Assembly: GCF_947507565.1 (NCBI RefSeq)
Contig: NC_089182.1
Coordinates: forward strand, 2,790,001-2,854,000
From: Oscarella lobularis
Taxonomy: Eukaryota; Porifera; Homoscleromorpha; Homosclerophorida; Oscarellidae
Length of the DNA stretch: 64,000 nt
Direction: 5' to 3'
A program made the position numbers and the translations under genes. A model generated the notes under the pieces. It saw only the letters and a list, made by a program, of their open reading frames with translations. It was not told the origin of the DNA and made no database searches. How positions within the stretch are numbered: position 1 is the stretch's first letter; every line of letters starts with the position of its first letter. Shown here one piece after another: positions 36,658-47,819 of this stretch.

Positions 36658-39600
36658 CTAGGCGGATTCTTTCTCGTCTTTCTTGACACTTTTTACTGAT
36701 CCAAATCTGGTCATTTCTTCGTACACTCCTTGCGTTTTATCGCTCTCTTTCGTTCCGCGTACGACGGTGCCGTAAAGAGGCGATGAAATCATAGTAATGT
36801 CCGCATCCACACCGCTTTGCAAGCTTTTCTCAAGCTTTCTCTTCATCCAAATATACACAATGAGTGCGACAATGAGGCCCCCTGCGAGTCCGCCGCAAGT
36901 ACATCCCACAGCCACAGCCACTCCAACGTAGTTGCAGCCTGAAGACAAATCACGTGTCGATGTCGTTGACGTTGAAAAATCTGCATACAACGAATTATAC
37001 GTCGTTGATGTTGCCGTCACGATATCTATTTGAATAAATGCATAAAAATTTTTTATTAGACAAATAAACTGTATACCGTTTGGTGGAGTCTTTGCCACGA
37101 CTGCAGCACTCCTATTTCCCTTTCCTGCCGTCGTACTGGCTGCCACGGTAAACGTCCATTTGGTATTGGGATTCAAATTTCGCACTGTGTATTCCGTGCG
37201 TGGCGGATTGACGACTTGATTCACTTCGTTTTCTTCTCCACACAAATTTGTCTCTTTGTAGAAAACCTAAAGACAAGAGCTCCAAAAATCACCGAAAATG
37301 ACCCAACCACATTTATACGGTGTATTGAGTTATAAGTCCCCTAGGAGTTTCTGGTTGTTCCCATCGAAGAGAAACGCTTGTTGGACTGCTGCTCGCAACT
37401 GCAAGATTTAGTGGAGCACTTGGCACTAAACAAGAAATAAATTATAGAACAGTAAGATTCAAAGGAGCACTTGGTTCAAGGGGAAAGAAAATGAGAGTGA
37501 AGAGTGAGATATAATTACAAAAGAACGCACTTCCTTCGCCTGTTCTTGCTTTCACAGGATTGCTGCGTGAGCCGTTCTTGATGGTGTAAGCCTGAACCTG
37601 AATGCATAAAAGTAGTACCAAAGCATTTCCTTCGTAACAAAGAATTCTATTCGCAAACCTGAATCGTGTACAAAGTGTACGAATCTAAATTGTCAAGAAT
37701 TTCGTTTGTTTTGCTTCCGTCGACTTCCTTCGTTAAAATCATGTCGCCGGCATCTTTTTTCAAATAGAATATGAAATAATTTCTGATAATTCCGTTCGGC
37801 TCTGCTGGCTCGTCCCACACAACTCGCAGCATCGAAGAAAGATCCACAACCGTTTCTCCTCGTACGTTCAGAGGAGCACTAGGAGCTAATCAAGAAGATT
37901 TACAATGCTCTATTATAAAGGATTTGTGCAGCTTACCATCTTCCTCAGTAGTAACCGAAACAACAATACTTTGTGGACTTACTAGCTCTCTACCATTCAA
38001 TGTATTGACAGCCAGCACGTAAAGGTCGTAGCGAGTAAATTTCGCCAATCCTGATATCGTCCCCGACGTTATTGTCCCGCTAAACTGCTTCTGTTGAAGG
38101 GATCGTTTGGATATTCCCGATCCCTTATTTTCGTAATAGACTCGGTAATATTCAATGACTCCGCGTGGTTCTAACGGTGAATCCCACTGGACGGATACAG
38201 ACGTTGAACTCTGAACGGCAACAACAAAGTTGCGAGGAGACGTTGGCACTATAAACGACGAGCATTAGCAGTAAAGAGGTCAAGAGACGGGTACAAACCC
38301 CCTGTTGCTGTTCTAACGATCGCTGGCGTCGTACCCTCTGCTGGGCCTTCAATATTAGACGCAACAATTCGAATTGCGTAGTTAGTAAATGCTTTTAGAC
38401 CAGAAAGAGTTGCCGCCGTTATGTTTTCATCAACAACACGGTAAACTTTGTAGTCGCTATCAGGAGAGCCGTCAAGTTTGTAGCTGATTGTGTAGTTGAG
38501 TATAGGACTGTTTCCATCGTACGGTGCTGTCCAAGCAAATGTAATACTTGAATCTATTTTTCCTGACACCGTTACTTGAGCCGGATCGATTCTTGATGGT
38601 GCTCCTAAAGAAGAAATTCATCGTATTTCATAATCCATTTTAGGAAGACCAAACTCACCTGTTACAGCAAGAGCCGAATAGTTTGAATCAACATGACCAG
38701 CAACATTCGAAGCACGACAGAAATAGTTTCCAGAATCAGACGTCTTCGTTTTGGGAACAATCAAAGTCGCTTTTCCTTTAGCCACAGTAATCTGGTGATC
38801 AGCATCTGCTGAGACAACGGTAGTCGTTGCAGAAAAGTCTAGTGACGTTTTGTAGAAATCAACAGTAGGAAGAGGGTTTCCCACCGCCGTGCACGTCAAT
38901 GTGAATGACGCTCCGCTACGAACGCTTTGACTAAGGCCGTCCAAGTCAACAGAAAACGATGGAAGATCTAAAATAGATTTCTTAGCAAGCGTTCGTTAAG
39001 AGTTCTATAATCTACCGCACAGTAAACATCAATGTGAGCTGCACTCGATATCACTTGATTGGCACCGGCAGTGCGGCATCGATAATATCCAGAGCTTGAT
39101 CTGTCTATTGCTAAAAACGTTAGATTGCTAGAAACAGAGCGCTTCGTTTTCTGAGATCGAAAACCAAAAGAAACGGTTGTATAGGACTTGTCATCATTTG
39201 ATTGTTCCCATATAATATTATGTGGAGGATATCCAACGGCTTTACATGACAGCTGTGCTGAATTTCCTTCAATGGGACTTCCACCTTGAGGATCAAAATT
39301 AAAAAAATTGCCAACTAATCAGAACAGACTAAAATATAAATGCACACAAACAGTACTTTTTTCTTACTAGTAATAATAGCCGGTTTAGACGATCTAAAAC
39401 ATGAATAATTTCCTCCATCACTTTCATTAACGGCATTGATTTTATATGTACTGGCAACATCTGTGGGCTTATTAGGTACACCAACCGGAGAACTTGACAA
39501 TCGAATGATGCCGTCTTTGCTCCACTGAATAGGAGAAGACACCGCCGGATAAGATGATATCACGCACGTAAGCGAAAGCGCTCCTCCATAAGCTACTTCT

Positions 39601-42600
39601 TGACTCTGTGGATCCGTAGTCACTCTTGGGTCAACTACACAGAAAAGTTCATCTATTTTCCTTTTAAAGAATAGCAACTTACAATTCAATGTCATGTTAA
39701 TTGATCCACCGTTTCCAGCACTGTTAGTGGAACTGCACGTATACACTCCTCCATCTTTTAGTGGCTCCACCGCCGTCCGGGTGAGAGTACTGGTATAATT
39801 GACACTTCCTGCCGTCGAGACAGAAATGCCTTTAATTACAGGCTGTCCTCGAAATGTCCAAGTGATCGTCGGCAAAGGATAGCCTGTAGCAAGACAAGTC
39901 AGCATTTCGGATTGTCCCCACGTTCCGGTTTGAGCAGATGATTTTGTAACAATCATAGGTTTGACTAAAAACAAAACTTTCCTTTTTCTTCAACAACACA
40001 CCAGGGTCCTGCCGAAAATTTTTCAGTGTGGGAAGAAGGTCTGGAAAATTGTCCAAGACACTTTTATGAATCGTCTAAGGCAAAATTGTCTTGGACCATT
40101 TTCAAAACTGTCTTGGACCATATTTAAAACCCTTTTAAAATATTGAACGTTTGAACGGGAAGAAGGCAAAGGCATAGGGAGAAGGCAAAGGCATAGGGAG
40201 AAGGCAAAAGGCAAAAGGGAGAAGGCAAAAGGCAAAAGGGAGAAAGCAAAAGGCAAAGGGAGAAGGCAAAAGGCAAAGGGAGAAGGCAAAAGGCAAAGGG
40301 AGAAGGCAAAAGGCAAAGGGAGAAGGCAAAAGGCAAAGGAGAAGGCAAAAGGCAAAGGGAGAAGGCAAAAGGCAAAGGGGAGAAGGCAAAAGGCAAAGGG
40401 AGAAGGCAAAAGGCAAAGGAGAAGGCAAAAGGCAAAGGAGAAGGCAAAAGGGAAAGGGAGAAGGCAAAAGGCAAAAGGGAGAAGGCAAAAGGCAAAGGGA
40501 GAAGGCAAAAGGCAAAGGGAGAAGGCAAAAGGCAAAGGGAGAAGGCAAAAGGCAAAGGGAGAAGGCAAAAGGGAAAGGGAGAAGGCAAAAGGCAAAGGGA
40601 GAAGGCAAAAGGGAAAGGGAGAAGGCAAAAGGCAAAAGGGAGAAAGCAAAAGGCAAAGGGAAAAGGCAAAAGGCAAAGGGAGGAGGCAAAAGGCAAAGGG
40701 AGAAGGCAAAAGGCAAAGGGAGAAGGCAAAAGGCAAAGGGAGAAGGCAAAAGGCAAAGGGAGAAGGCAAAAGGCAAAAGGGAGAAAGCAAAAGGCAAAGG
40801 GAGAAGGCAAAAGGCAAAAGGGAGAAAGCAAAAGGTAAAGGGAGAAGGCAAAAGGCAAAGGGAGGAGGCAAAAGGCAAAAGGGAGAAGGCAAAAGGCAAA
40901 AGGGAGAAGGCAAAAGGCAAAGGGAGAAGGCAAAAGGCAAAGGGAGAAGGCAAAAGGCAAAAGGGAGAAGGCAAAAGGCAAAAGGGAGAAGGCAAAAGGC
41001 AAAGGGAGAAGGCAAAAGGCAAAGGGAGAAGGCAAAAGGCAAAGGAGAAGGCAAAAGGCAAAGGGAGAAGGCAAAAGGCAAAGGGGAGAAGGCAAAAGGC
41101 AAAGGGAGAAGGCAAAAGGCAAAGGAGAAGGCAAAAGGCAAAGGAGAAGGCAAAAGGGAAAGGGAGAAGGCAAAAGGCAAAAGGGAGAAGGCAAAAGGCA
41201 AAGGGAGAAGGCAAAAGGCAAAGGGAGAAGGCAAAAGGCAAAGGGAGAAGGCAAAAGGCAAAGGGAGAAGGCAAAAGGGAAAGGGAGAAGGCAAAAGGCA
41301 AAGGGAGAAGGCAAAAGGGAAAGGGAGAAGGCAAAAGGCAAAAGGGAGAAAGCAAAAGGCAAAGGGAAAAGGCAAAAGGCAAAGGGAGGAGGCAAAAGGC
41401 AAAGGGAGAAGGCAAAAGGCAAAGGGAGAAGGCAAAAGGCAAAGGGAGAAGGCAAAAGGCAAAGGGAGAAGGCAAAAGGCAAAAGGGAGAAAGCAAAAGG
41501 CAAAGGGAGAAGGCAAAAGGCAAAAGGGAGAAAGCAAAAGGTAAAGGGAGAAGGCAAAAGGCAAAGGGAGGAGGCAAAAGGCAAAAGGGAGAAGGCAAAA
41601 GGCAAAAGGGAGAAGGCAAAAGGCAAAGGGAGAAGGCAAAAGGCAAAGGGAGAAGGCAAAAGGCAAAAGGGAGAAGGCAAAAGGCAAAAGGGAGAAGGCA
41701 AAAGGCAAAGGGAGAAGGCAAAAGGCAAAAGGGAGAAGGCAAAAGGCAAAGGGAGAAGGCAAAAGGCAAAAGGGAGAAGGCAAAAGGCAAAGGGAGAAGG
41801 CAAAAGGCAAAGGGAGAAAGCAAAAGGCAAAGGGAGAAGGCAAAAGGCAAAGGGAGAAAGCAAAAGGCAAAGGGAGAAGGCAAAAGGCAAAGGGAGAAGG
41901 CAAAAGGCAAAGGAGAAGGCAAAAGGCAAAGGGAGAAAGCAAAAGGCAAAGGGAGAAGGTAAAAGGCAAAAGGGAGAAGGCAAAAGGCAAAAGGGAGAAG
42001 GCAAAAGGCAAAGGGAGAAGGCAAAAGGCAAAGGAGAAGGCAAAAGGCAAAGGGAGAAAGCAAAAGGCAAAGGGAGAAGGCAAAAGGCAAAAGGGAGAAA
42101 GCAAAAGGCAAAGGGAGAAGGCAAAAGGCATAGGGAAAAGGCAAAAGGAATAGGGAGAAGGCAAAAGGCATAGGGAGAAGGCAAAAGGCATAGGGAGAAG
42201 GCAAAGGCATAGGGAAAAGGCATAGGGAGAAGGCAAAAGGCATAGGGAGAAGGCAAAAGGCATAGGAGAAGGCAAAGGGAATAGGAGAAGGCAAAAGGCA
42301 TGGGGAGAAGGCAAAAGGCATACTGTAGGAGAAGGCAAAAGGCATAGGGAGAAGGCAAACGGCATAACGTTTTAGTAGTGTATGGGTCGGCGATAGGCGA
42401 GTGAGGGTCGGGGCCGACCCATGCCGACCCACGTGGGCAGAACCCTGACACACTGTAAACAAATACCTGTCACAGCCACTAAAGACGTTTGTACGGTGCT
42501 GCCTGGCGCTGTACTTGTTACAGCGCATTCATATAAACTCGCTTGATCAATATCATCTCCCATCAGCGTTACTGAGCTTGTCTTTTCTCGCTTAGAGTAA

Positions 42601-45600
42601 TCAGTACTCTCATTGCCTGCTATCTGCTTTATTTGACTTCCAAGTGTCTTTTCCCATGTGATAGACGGTATAGGATATCCCGTGCCACTGCAAGTCAGTG
42701 TCTTCGTTTTTCCTGCTTCTAATAATGTTGCTTGTGGTGGAACAGATATTACACAAGTGACTAGAAGAAACAGAAGTTAGAAAAGACTCGCTTGTAATTT
42801 GATCTAACTCACTTCCTAGCTGAGCATAAGATACAATGCTGACAGAGCCCATCTTTGCAACGCAAGCGTAGTTACCTCCCTCTTCAACTGTTATTGATTG
42901 AATAGGATAGCTCACTGTCCATGAATTTCCTGAATTTGGGGTCATTTGAATTAGAGATGCTTTTACTTTTCCATCCAGTATCAATTCTCCACTTGGACGA
43001 GGATTGGCTGTAAAAGTACACGCGAATGGACGGTTTGACGAGCTACCAGGATGAAAGGCTCGAGACGAAAACGAAGTGATGCTACCAAGAACTAAAACAC
43101 AAAAGTTACGAAGTAGTCTGTACATGATCGCAACAAGTGCTCTTTACTTCCAACAGTTGCTTTAGACGAAGATACAGCATCTTGGCGTCCAGCAGTAGTC
43201 CCAGTTTTACAGTAGTAATTCTCTGAACCGTCGCTTAGCTGAACGCTTATCAACTTCAATGAGCTGCTAATCACTCCATTACCAGCAGACATCGTGATTC
43301 CTGTGCTTATTTTTGCGCTGCCTTTGTACCATTCGATGACTCCGGCTAAAGCTCCTGTTGCTTCACAAGAGAGACTCAGCGTATCTCCCACCTTTCCGTA
43401 TACATTCTGGGGATTTGATGCAAACGTAGCATTAACTAAACACAAAACAAAATATAGGCAAATTAAATTAGTACAAGCACCATCTTACCCGTGACAGTGA
43501 GAGTGAAACTCGACGTGTTTGATCCTGCCGAGTTTACCGCTTCACAAGTATACATGTTTCCATTTTGACTCGAAACTACTGCTCCTAGCGTCAAATTTCT
43601 TCCACTACGATATGATGAGCCTCCAACACTGTATTCATTAGTGGTTAGAGAACTGGAAACAGTGCTTCCTTTAAGCTTCCAGTTGACGGAAGGCTTGGGA
43701 TATCCTTCAGCTTCACACACAACTGGATCCACAGTACTACCTGATACAACAGACCTCGTTGACGGAACTACTTTGGTGACTTTCGGACGTACTAATACAA
43801 CAATGCAAAATAAATACTTTCAAAAAATACCTAATTGCAGACTTACCTGATATAATAGCTTGAGCAGAGGCATCATTTCCTATTCCATTGCTTGCTGTGC
43901 ACTTGAACGTTCCACCGCCATCTGCCCCTTTTTGATTTGTCACGTCAATGATTCTCGTTGCTATGCCAGATACTACTGTAGTAGCTTTTGCGGTAAATGA
44001 ACTTCCTGTTGGAGATGTCCACGTAATTGTTGGGACTGGATATCCGCTTCCGGAACAAGTCAACGTTGTGTCGTTCCCATGATCGACAGTCTGGTCCATT
44101 GGCGACGTAGTAATCATCGGAAAGACTAAATCGCAACTGCAAATCTAAAAGCACCTACGTACCCTAGATAGTACCTAATACTGTGATTTCTTTTGTAGCG
44201 TTAGAAGTTCTTCCATTGTATGCAATGCAACTGTATTTGCCTCCTCCGCTTCCTTGCACATCAATTGTGCTAGTGACAGTCACTCCAGTCTGAGTGTGTG
44301 TAGCTGGACTAACAATCTGCCCATCTGGCCCAGTCCATTCTATACTCGGAGTAGGACATCCAGTTGCATTACACGTCAACTTTGCCATGCCAGAAGCGCT
44401 TATTGAAACATTACTGCTTGCTCCATATAAAACAGGATCTGACCCTGACCCTGCATAGAATTAAACTTACTACATTTTAAACTGTATAGCGGTTATTACC
44501 TGCGCAGTCAAAAATCTGAACTTCACACAATGATAACGATGATGTTGCTTTGCTTGATGCTACAATGTAGACGTACTTTCCAATCGGCCTACTGACGCAT
44601 GTAATGCTAATAATTGCTGGCGATGGATTGACCCATGGTGATCCACACATCACATTGTCTTTGCCTGAATTCGTCGTCTTGTTTCCGACGTAGACACTGA
44701 ATCCGTTCATTTCACTCAATGCCGTGCTGTCTGGCAATGGAGTGATTACAACCAGTCCAATTGCTTTTGCTTCCACTGACTGTAGACGCCACCATGTTCC
44801 AGGCTGCTGAGCGGAACGATAGCAAGCATTTCCTCCAGTTTGAAAACTGTTATCAATAGCTTTTGACGCTAGTGTTGACGTATTTAATTCGCTCAGTGCA
44901 GCTGCTGATGACGAACTGTAAATATCAAGAATACTGCCTACAAGCAGAATAGGAAAATAAATAGTGCTATAAGATCAAATAAACCCCACCTTCGTTTAGT
45001 AGTTGCACTTCACACACTTCTAATTTTATATTGGAAAGGCTGATACTGATGGTAATGTCAGTCACAAATGACGAAGGCTTTCTCGTCACAAAAAATCCAT
45101 TTGTAACTGAAGTAGGAGTATAGTTGAAGACTCTGTGATTGTCAAGTCCATTGTTTGACAGATGACTTCCAGCATATTCTTGATAGGTCACACCAGAATA
45201 TACATTCATATACAGCCTAGTTTCCAGCACAAAGATTGGCCAAGGAAGACGAATACTCAATGACTGACGAGTAGAAGTGTCATTCGTTGACGCACACGTT
45301 CCTGTATTATCATCAATAGCACGGCTTGAGGGCTTATTTGGGTCATCTCCTGGCCGAACAATGTAGTACTCTCCTTCATACGTTGCGTAAGTAGACCCAG
45401 CAACGGCTACAAAAGAAAACGTTAGAAAATTCTAAGCACATTTGCAAGCCTTGCCAGCCAAATTGATGAAGACTTCACATAGTGCTAAATATGTAGCGGT
45501 TGATGACTTGACAATCACGTGAATATATTGCCCCAATAAGGATGAACACCCGAAGTTATATCGACCTGTGCTAGAAGTTGGAGTGAATGCAGTTCCACAC

Positions 45601-46374
45601 AAAGTATGCGATCCTCCAGCTGTGTTGCGGTTGTCATCCACATACACTGTCAGATTAGCCATATCCTCCTTTTTCACATCTGACTGATGAGTGGAATCAT
45701 CATCTCGCAAGTCAAGGGAGACGTTTTTGATTGTTTCCTGTTGGCCCAAGTCCAATCTCCACCACGGATTGATTTCCTTTTTGGAAACAAAGCAGTTGGA
45801 CCACAACCGACTGCCAACCCTGTCCACAGCCCACTGCGGAACAAATTTGATTCCTTCATCTTCGAGGACACTTGACGAAGTCACCGTTGCATTTGAATAG
45901 ATGTCAATCAAAGGATCTGTGGATGAAAAGGGGTTCACAGGCTGTTCAACCTCAGAGAGGCGGCAAAGCGGGACGGTTGTAGGGATGGATTATGGTGCGC
46001 AAAACTTTTAGGATCTATGCGTCATCTACCTTACTAAATAGCATAGAGAAAAAGTGGCAAGTGGGTGCGTCCTACGAAAGCGAAGACATTTTTTCACCAC
46101 ACCCCACCACCCCATTCACCACACCCCACGAAGTTTCAATTTTCCGGTAATTGTTACAAAGTTTACTCAAAAGCGGGACAAGTAGCGTCCCGCTTAGGGC
46201 CTTTGCGGGGCTACTGTAGGAACAATTTTTCTTAATTAATGCAGAACTGTCCTGCTCAAAGCGGGACAATTGCATGAACAGCATGGCCGTTCAAGCGAAC
46301 GTTTCTAGCACATCTTTACCTGACAAAACAGCTCGGACAGGTGAGAATAGCAGAAAAAGAGCCCACAATGACAT
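36658..46374 (-). CDS. Receptor D: three fucolectin-type, about ten Ig, four FN3, TM, shortened tail
   Basis: The longest architecture. Signal exon at 46374 (MSLWALFLLFSPVRA); FTP-like exons about 45917-45435, 45405-44990 and 44935-44500; Ig exons at about 44450, 44120, 43790, 43440, 43090, 42770, 39970, 39640, 39300 and 38970; FN3 at about 38605, 38250, 37890 and 37425; TM/tail about 37015-36658. It combines the N-terminus of receptors A/C/E with the Ig g-h-i plus FN3 C-terminus of receptor B. The intron between the c and d Ig exons is interrupted by a 2.4-kb transposon (40002-42447). The tail stops at KKDEKESA: compared with receptor B, a 10-nt deletion after GCCTA removes the codons for AYQSL and creates a stop. 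The ITIM-like motif is lost while VYEEM and LYGT remain. Intron 1 also carries a 351-bp insertion. Whether such a long transcript is made needs RNA evidence. Confidence 0.75.
40002..42447. mobile_element. TIR transposon carrying a polypurine satellite, inside a receptor D intron
   Basis: Left end CAGGGTCCTGCC (40002-40013) and right end GGGCAGAACCCTG (ending 42447) form a near-perfect inverted repeat. Both sides are flanked by ACACAC (39996-40001 and 42448-42453). The equivalent introns in receptor B (e.g. 25995-26015, 27680-27715, 29715-29735) lack the insert and read straight through CAACAAACACTGCAAGC. No transposase ORF. Its interior is mainly the simple repeat at about 40150-42365, plus two TGTCTTGGACCAT copies near the left end. 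Confidence 0.75.
40150..42365. repeat. 2.2-kb polypurine tandem array with a 706-bp higher-order period
   Basis: The plus strand is almost pure purine apart from one C per unit: variants of GGCAAAAGGCAAAGGGAGAA, unit about 18-21 bp, more than 100 copies. A higher-order duplication is visible. The unusual AAGGGGAG variant at 40377 recurs at 41083, and the AAAGGTAAAG variant at 40834 recurs at 41540; both are exactly 706 bp apart. At the right end units change to GGCATAGGG. Open frames of 775-797 codons on the minus strand are a by-product of the repeat lacking stop codons, not genes. Confidence 0.95.
45938..46288. mobile_element. Short insertion (351 bp) in receptor D intron 1
   Basis: Receptors C and E have about 50 bp between exon 2 and the signal exon, whereas receptor D has an extra block flanked by GTTCA on both sides (45933-45937 and 46289-46293). 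Its termini share GCTGTTCA in inverted orientation. The interior repeats AGCGGGAC and contains an AAGCGGGACAAG / GTCCCGCTT hairpin. It looks like a MITE of unknown family. Confidence 0.6.
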
Positions 46375-46512
46375 TGACGAAAAAAAACGTTGTACCGAGA
46401 GAACGCCCATATTTCACTATGTAAATGTCACGTGTGCTGGCAGACGTTCCATCATCGTGCAAACTTATAATTCCGGTTGGACTATCCGGGATTGCAGACC
46501 CGCAGACTTCCG

Positions 46513-47497
46513 ATGGATAAACTCCGTCTCCTTGTCGTTCAGGAAGCAGAAGAGACGCGCGAACATCTCGCCAGCTCTCGCCGTCTAGTGAAGAGCGATC
46601 GAATAGTTTCACGAGTCAAATTCGGTTTTAGGAGACGAATTTCTCGTGAAAGCGAAGTTGTCGTACGAAAAAGCGCTCGAATTTCTCGATCAAGGCGATC
46701 TTGTGCAAGCGACCACTCATTGGCTAAAAGTAGAAACGCAAGAAACCTCTTAAGCTGTCGTCTCTCCTCTCCAGGGTCGCCTAGACGCAACTTACTCTGT
46801 AGAACAAGTTCTCGTCGCGGAAGAATTTTCTGACTTCGCGCGCACGCGCAGTTTGCTTAGTGAGATTCACATGATTGATTAATTGAATTTATCTATTTCG
46901 CACTGTAGGAAAATTGTCTGATGGATTGGACGTTTATTTAGAACATGCTCCTCCTGATGTAGACATACAGGAGTGCATAGAATGGCGACAGGGAGCATTG
47001 GCTTATATGTATTGTAGCACTGTGAGACAAAATGAAGAGCGTCTCAAAACAGTGCCACTCCAGTATGAAGAGGTATGTATGATGACGTCACGTGTGTGTA
47101 ACTGCATGGGTTAATTAATTAATTAAGATGCTTCGGTTTGGAATCGATCATTTGAAAAAGATGTTAGATATCAGGCAGCCAATCAGAGGAAGCGTCGAGT
47201 GCAAAGACTCGGATACAAAGGAACTTCTAGAATATGGTAAAATTCAATAGTTATGCTGATTTGAATATTATTTTTTGTGTAGGAGCTTTTAGTGATACTC
47301 ACGTTCTGGGGCTCATGTACCTTGGGGAGATGTGCGATTGGCTGAGAAACTTGAAATTGGAAGACGAAGAAAATCGTCAAATTACTGACTTGGAACAAAC
47401 CGTATTGAAAACGTATGTCAAATTGACGGAAGGACCGCTCAAAAGTCACGGCTGGTCGTCAGCGAACGCACGTGGTCTTCTTTCCAAGCTAGAATAA
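46513..47497 (+). CDS. RIMOC1: RIMOC1 (C5orf51), copy a
   Basis: Homologue of RIMOC1/C5orf51, the subunit reported to connect the MON1-CCZ1 Rab7 exchange factor with RAB7A in mitophagy. Exons: 1 (from ATG 46513, to about 46587), 2 46632-46729, 3 46775-46859, 4 46909-47072, 5 47128-47236 and 6 47283-47497. Conserved blocks: ECIEWRQGALAYMYC; QPIRGSV then DTKELLEYGAFSDTHVLGLM; YLGEMCDW; KLTEGPLKSHGW; SANAR near the end. The splice from exon 1 to 2 does not keep frame with the obvious CTA|GTGAAG donor, so the N-terminus is unresolved and this copy might be inactive. It starts 138 bp from receptor D's start codon, on the opposite strand. Confidence 0.8.
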
Positions 47498-47592
47498 AAG
47501 CAGAGGCGTAAAATGTCACGTGTCGAGCACGACACGCCTTTTTCTTTTGCGTCATCACGATTCCCGGACGCAAGATGTCGGGTGGTTTTCGA

Positions 47593-47786
47593 ATGTCCGA
47601 AGGAGATTGGGTTTGCCCCGACTCCAAGTTCGTTTCGACGATCGCTCTTGCGTTCGATCGTTACTCCTGACTCTCGCCTAGATGCGGCAACGTGAATTTC
47701 GCTCGCAGAGACAAGTGCAATCGATGCGGCACAGGCAAAAGCGGAAGAGAGAGCGCTTTTAGACAAAGAAAACGGTTTTTCTCGTA
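47593..47786 (+). pseudogene. Truncated duplicate of ZRANB2 exons 1-2
   Basis: Nearly identical to 52335-52529, including the ATG, first zinc-finger exons (MSEGDWVCPDS, then CGNVNFARRDKCNRCG) and part of intron 2. Homology stops at CTCGTA (about 47786), after which sequence matching the 3' flank of receptors C and E begins. The exon-2 donor has changed from GT to GC (ACAG|GCAAAA). No downstream ZRANB2 exon is present, so this is a dead fragment marking a duplication breakpoint. Confidence 0.88.
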
Positions 47787-47819
47787 CTACAAATGATGAT
47801 AACAGGTACATTGCTAAAC

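Noticed and set aside
40023-42528. Three minus-strand ORFs of 775-797 codons rich in Phe, Leu, Pro and Cys
   Set aside because: All three frames of the same strand are open because the polypurine repeat contains no stop codons; they cannot all be genes and the array lies inside a transposon in an intron.
46477-46833. 118-codon Arg/Ser-rich plus-strand ORF over RIMOC1 exons 1-3
   Set aside because: It reads through introns in a frame unrelated to the RIMOC1-like product; the FLVKAKLSYEKAL frame matches the family instead.
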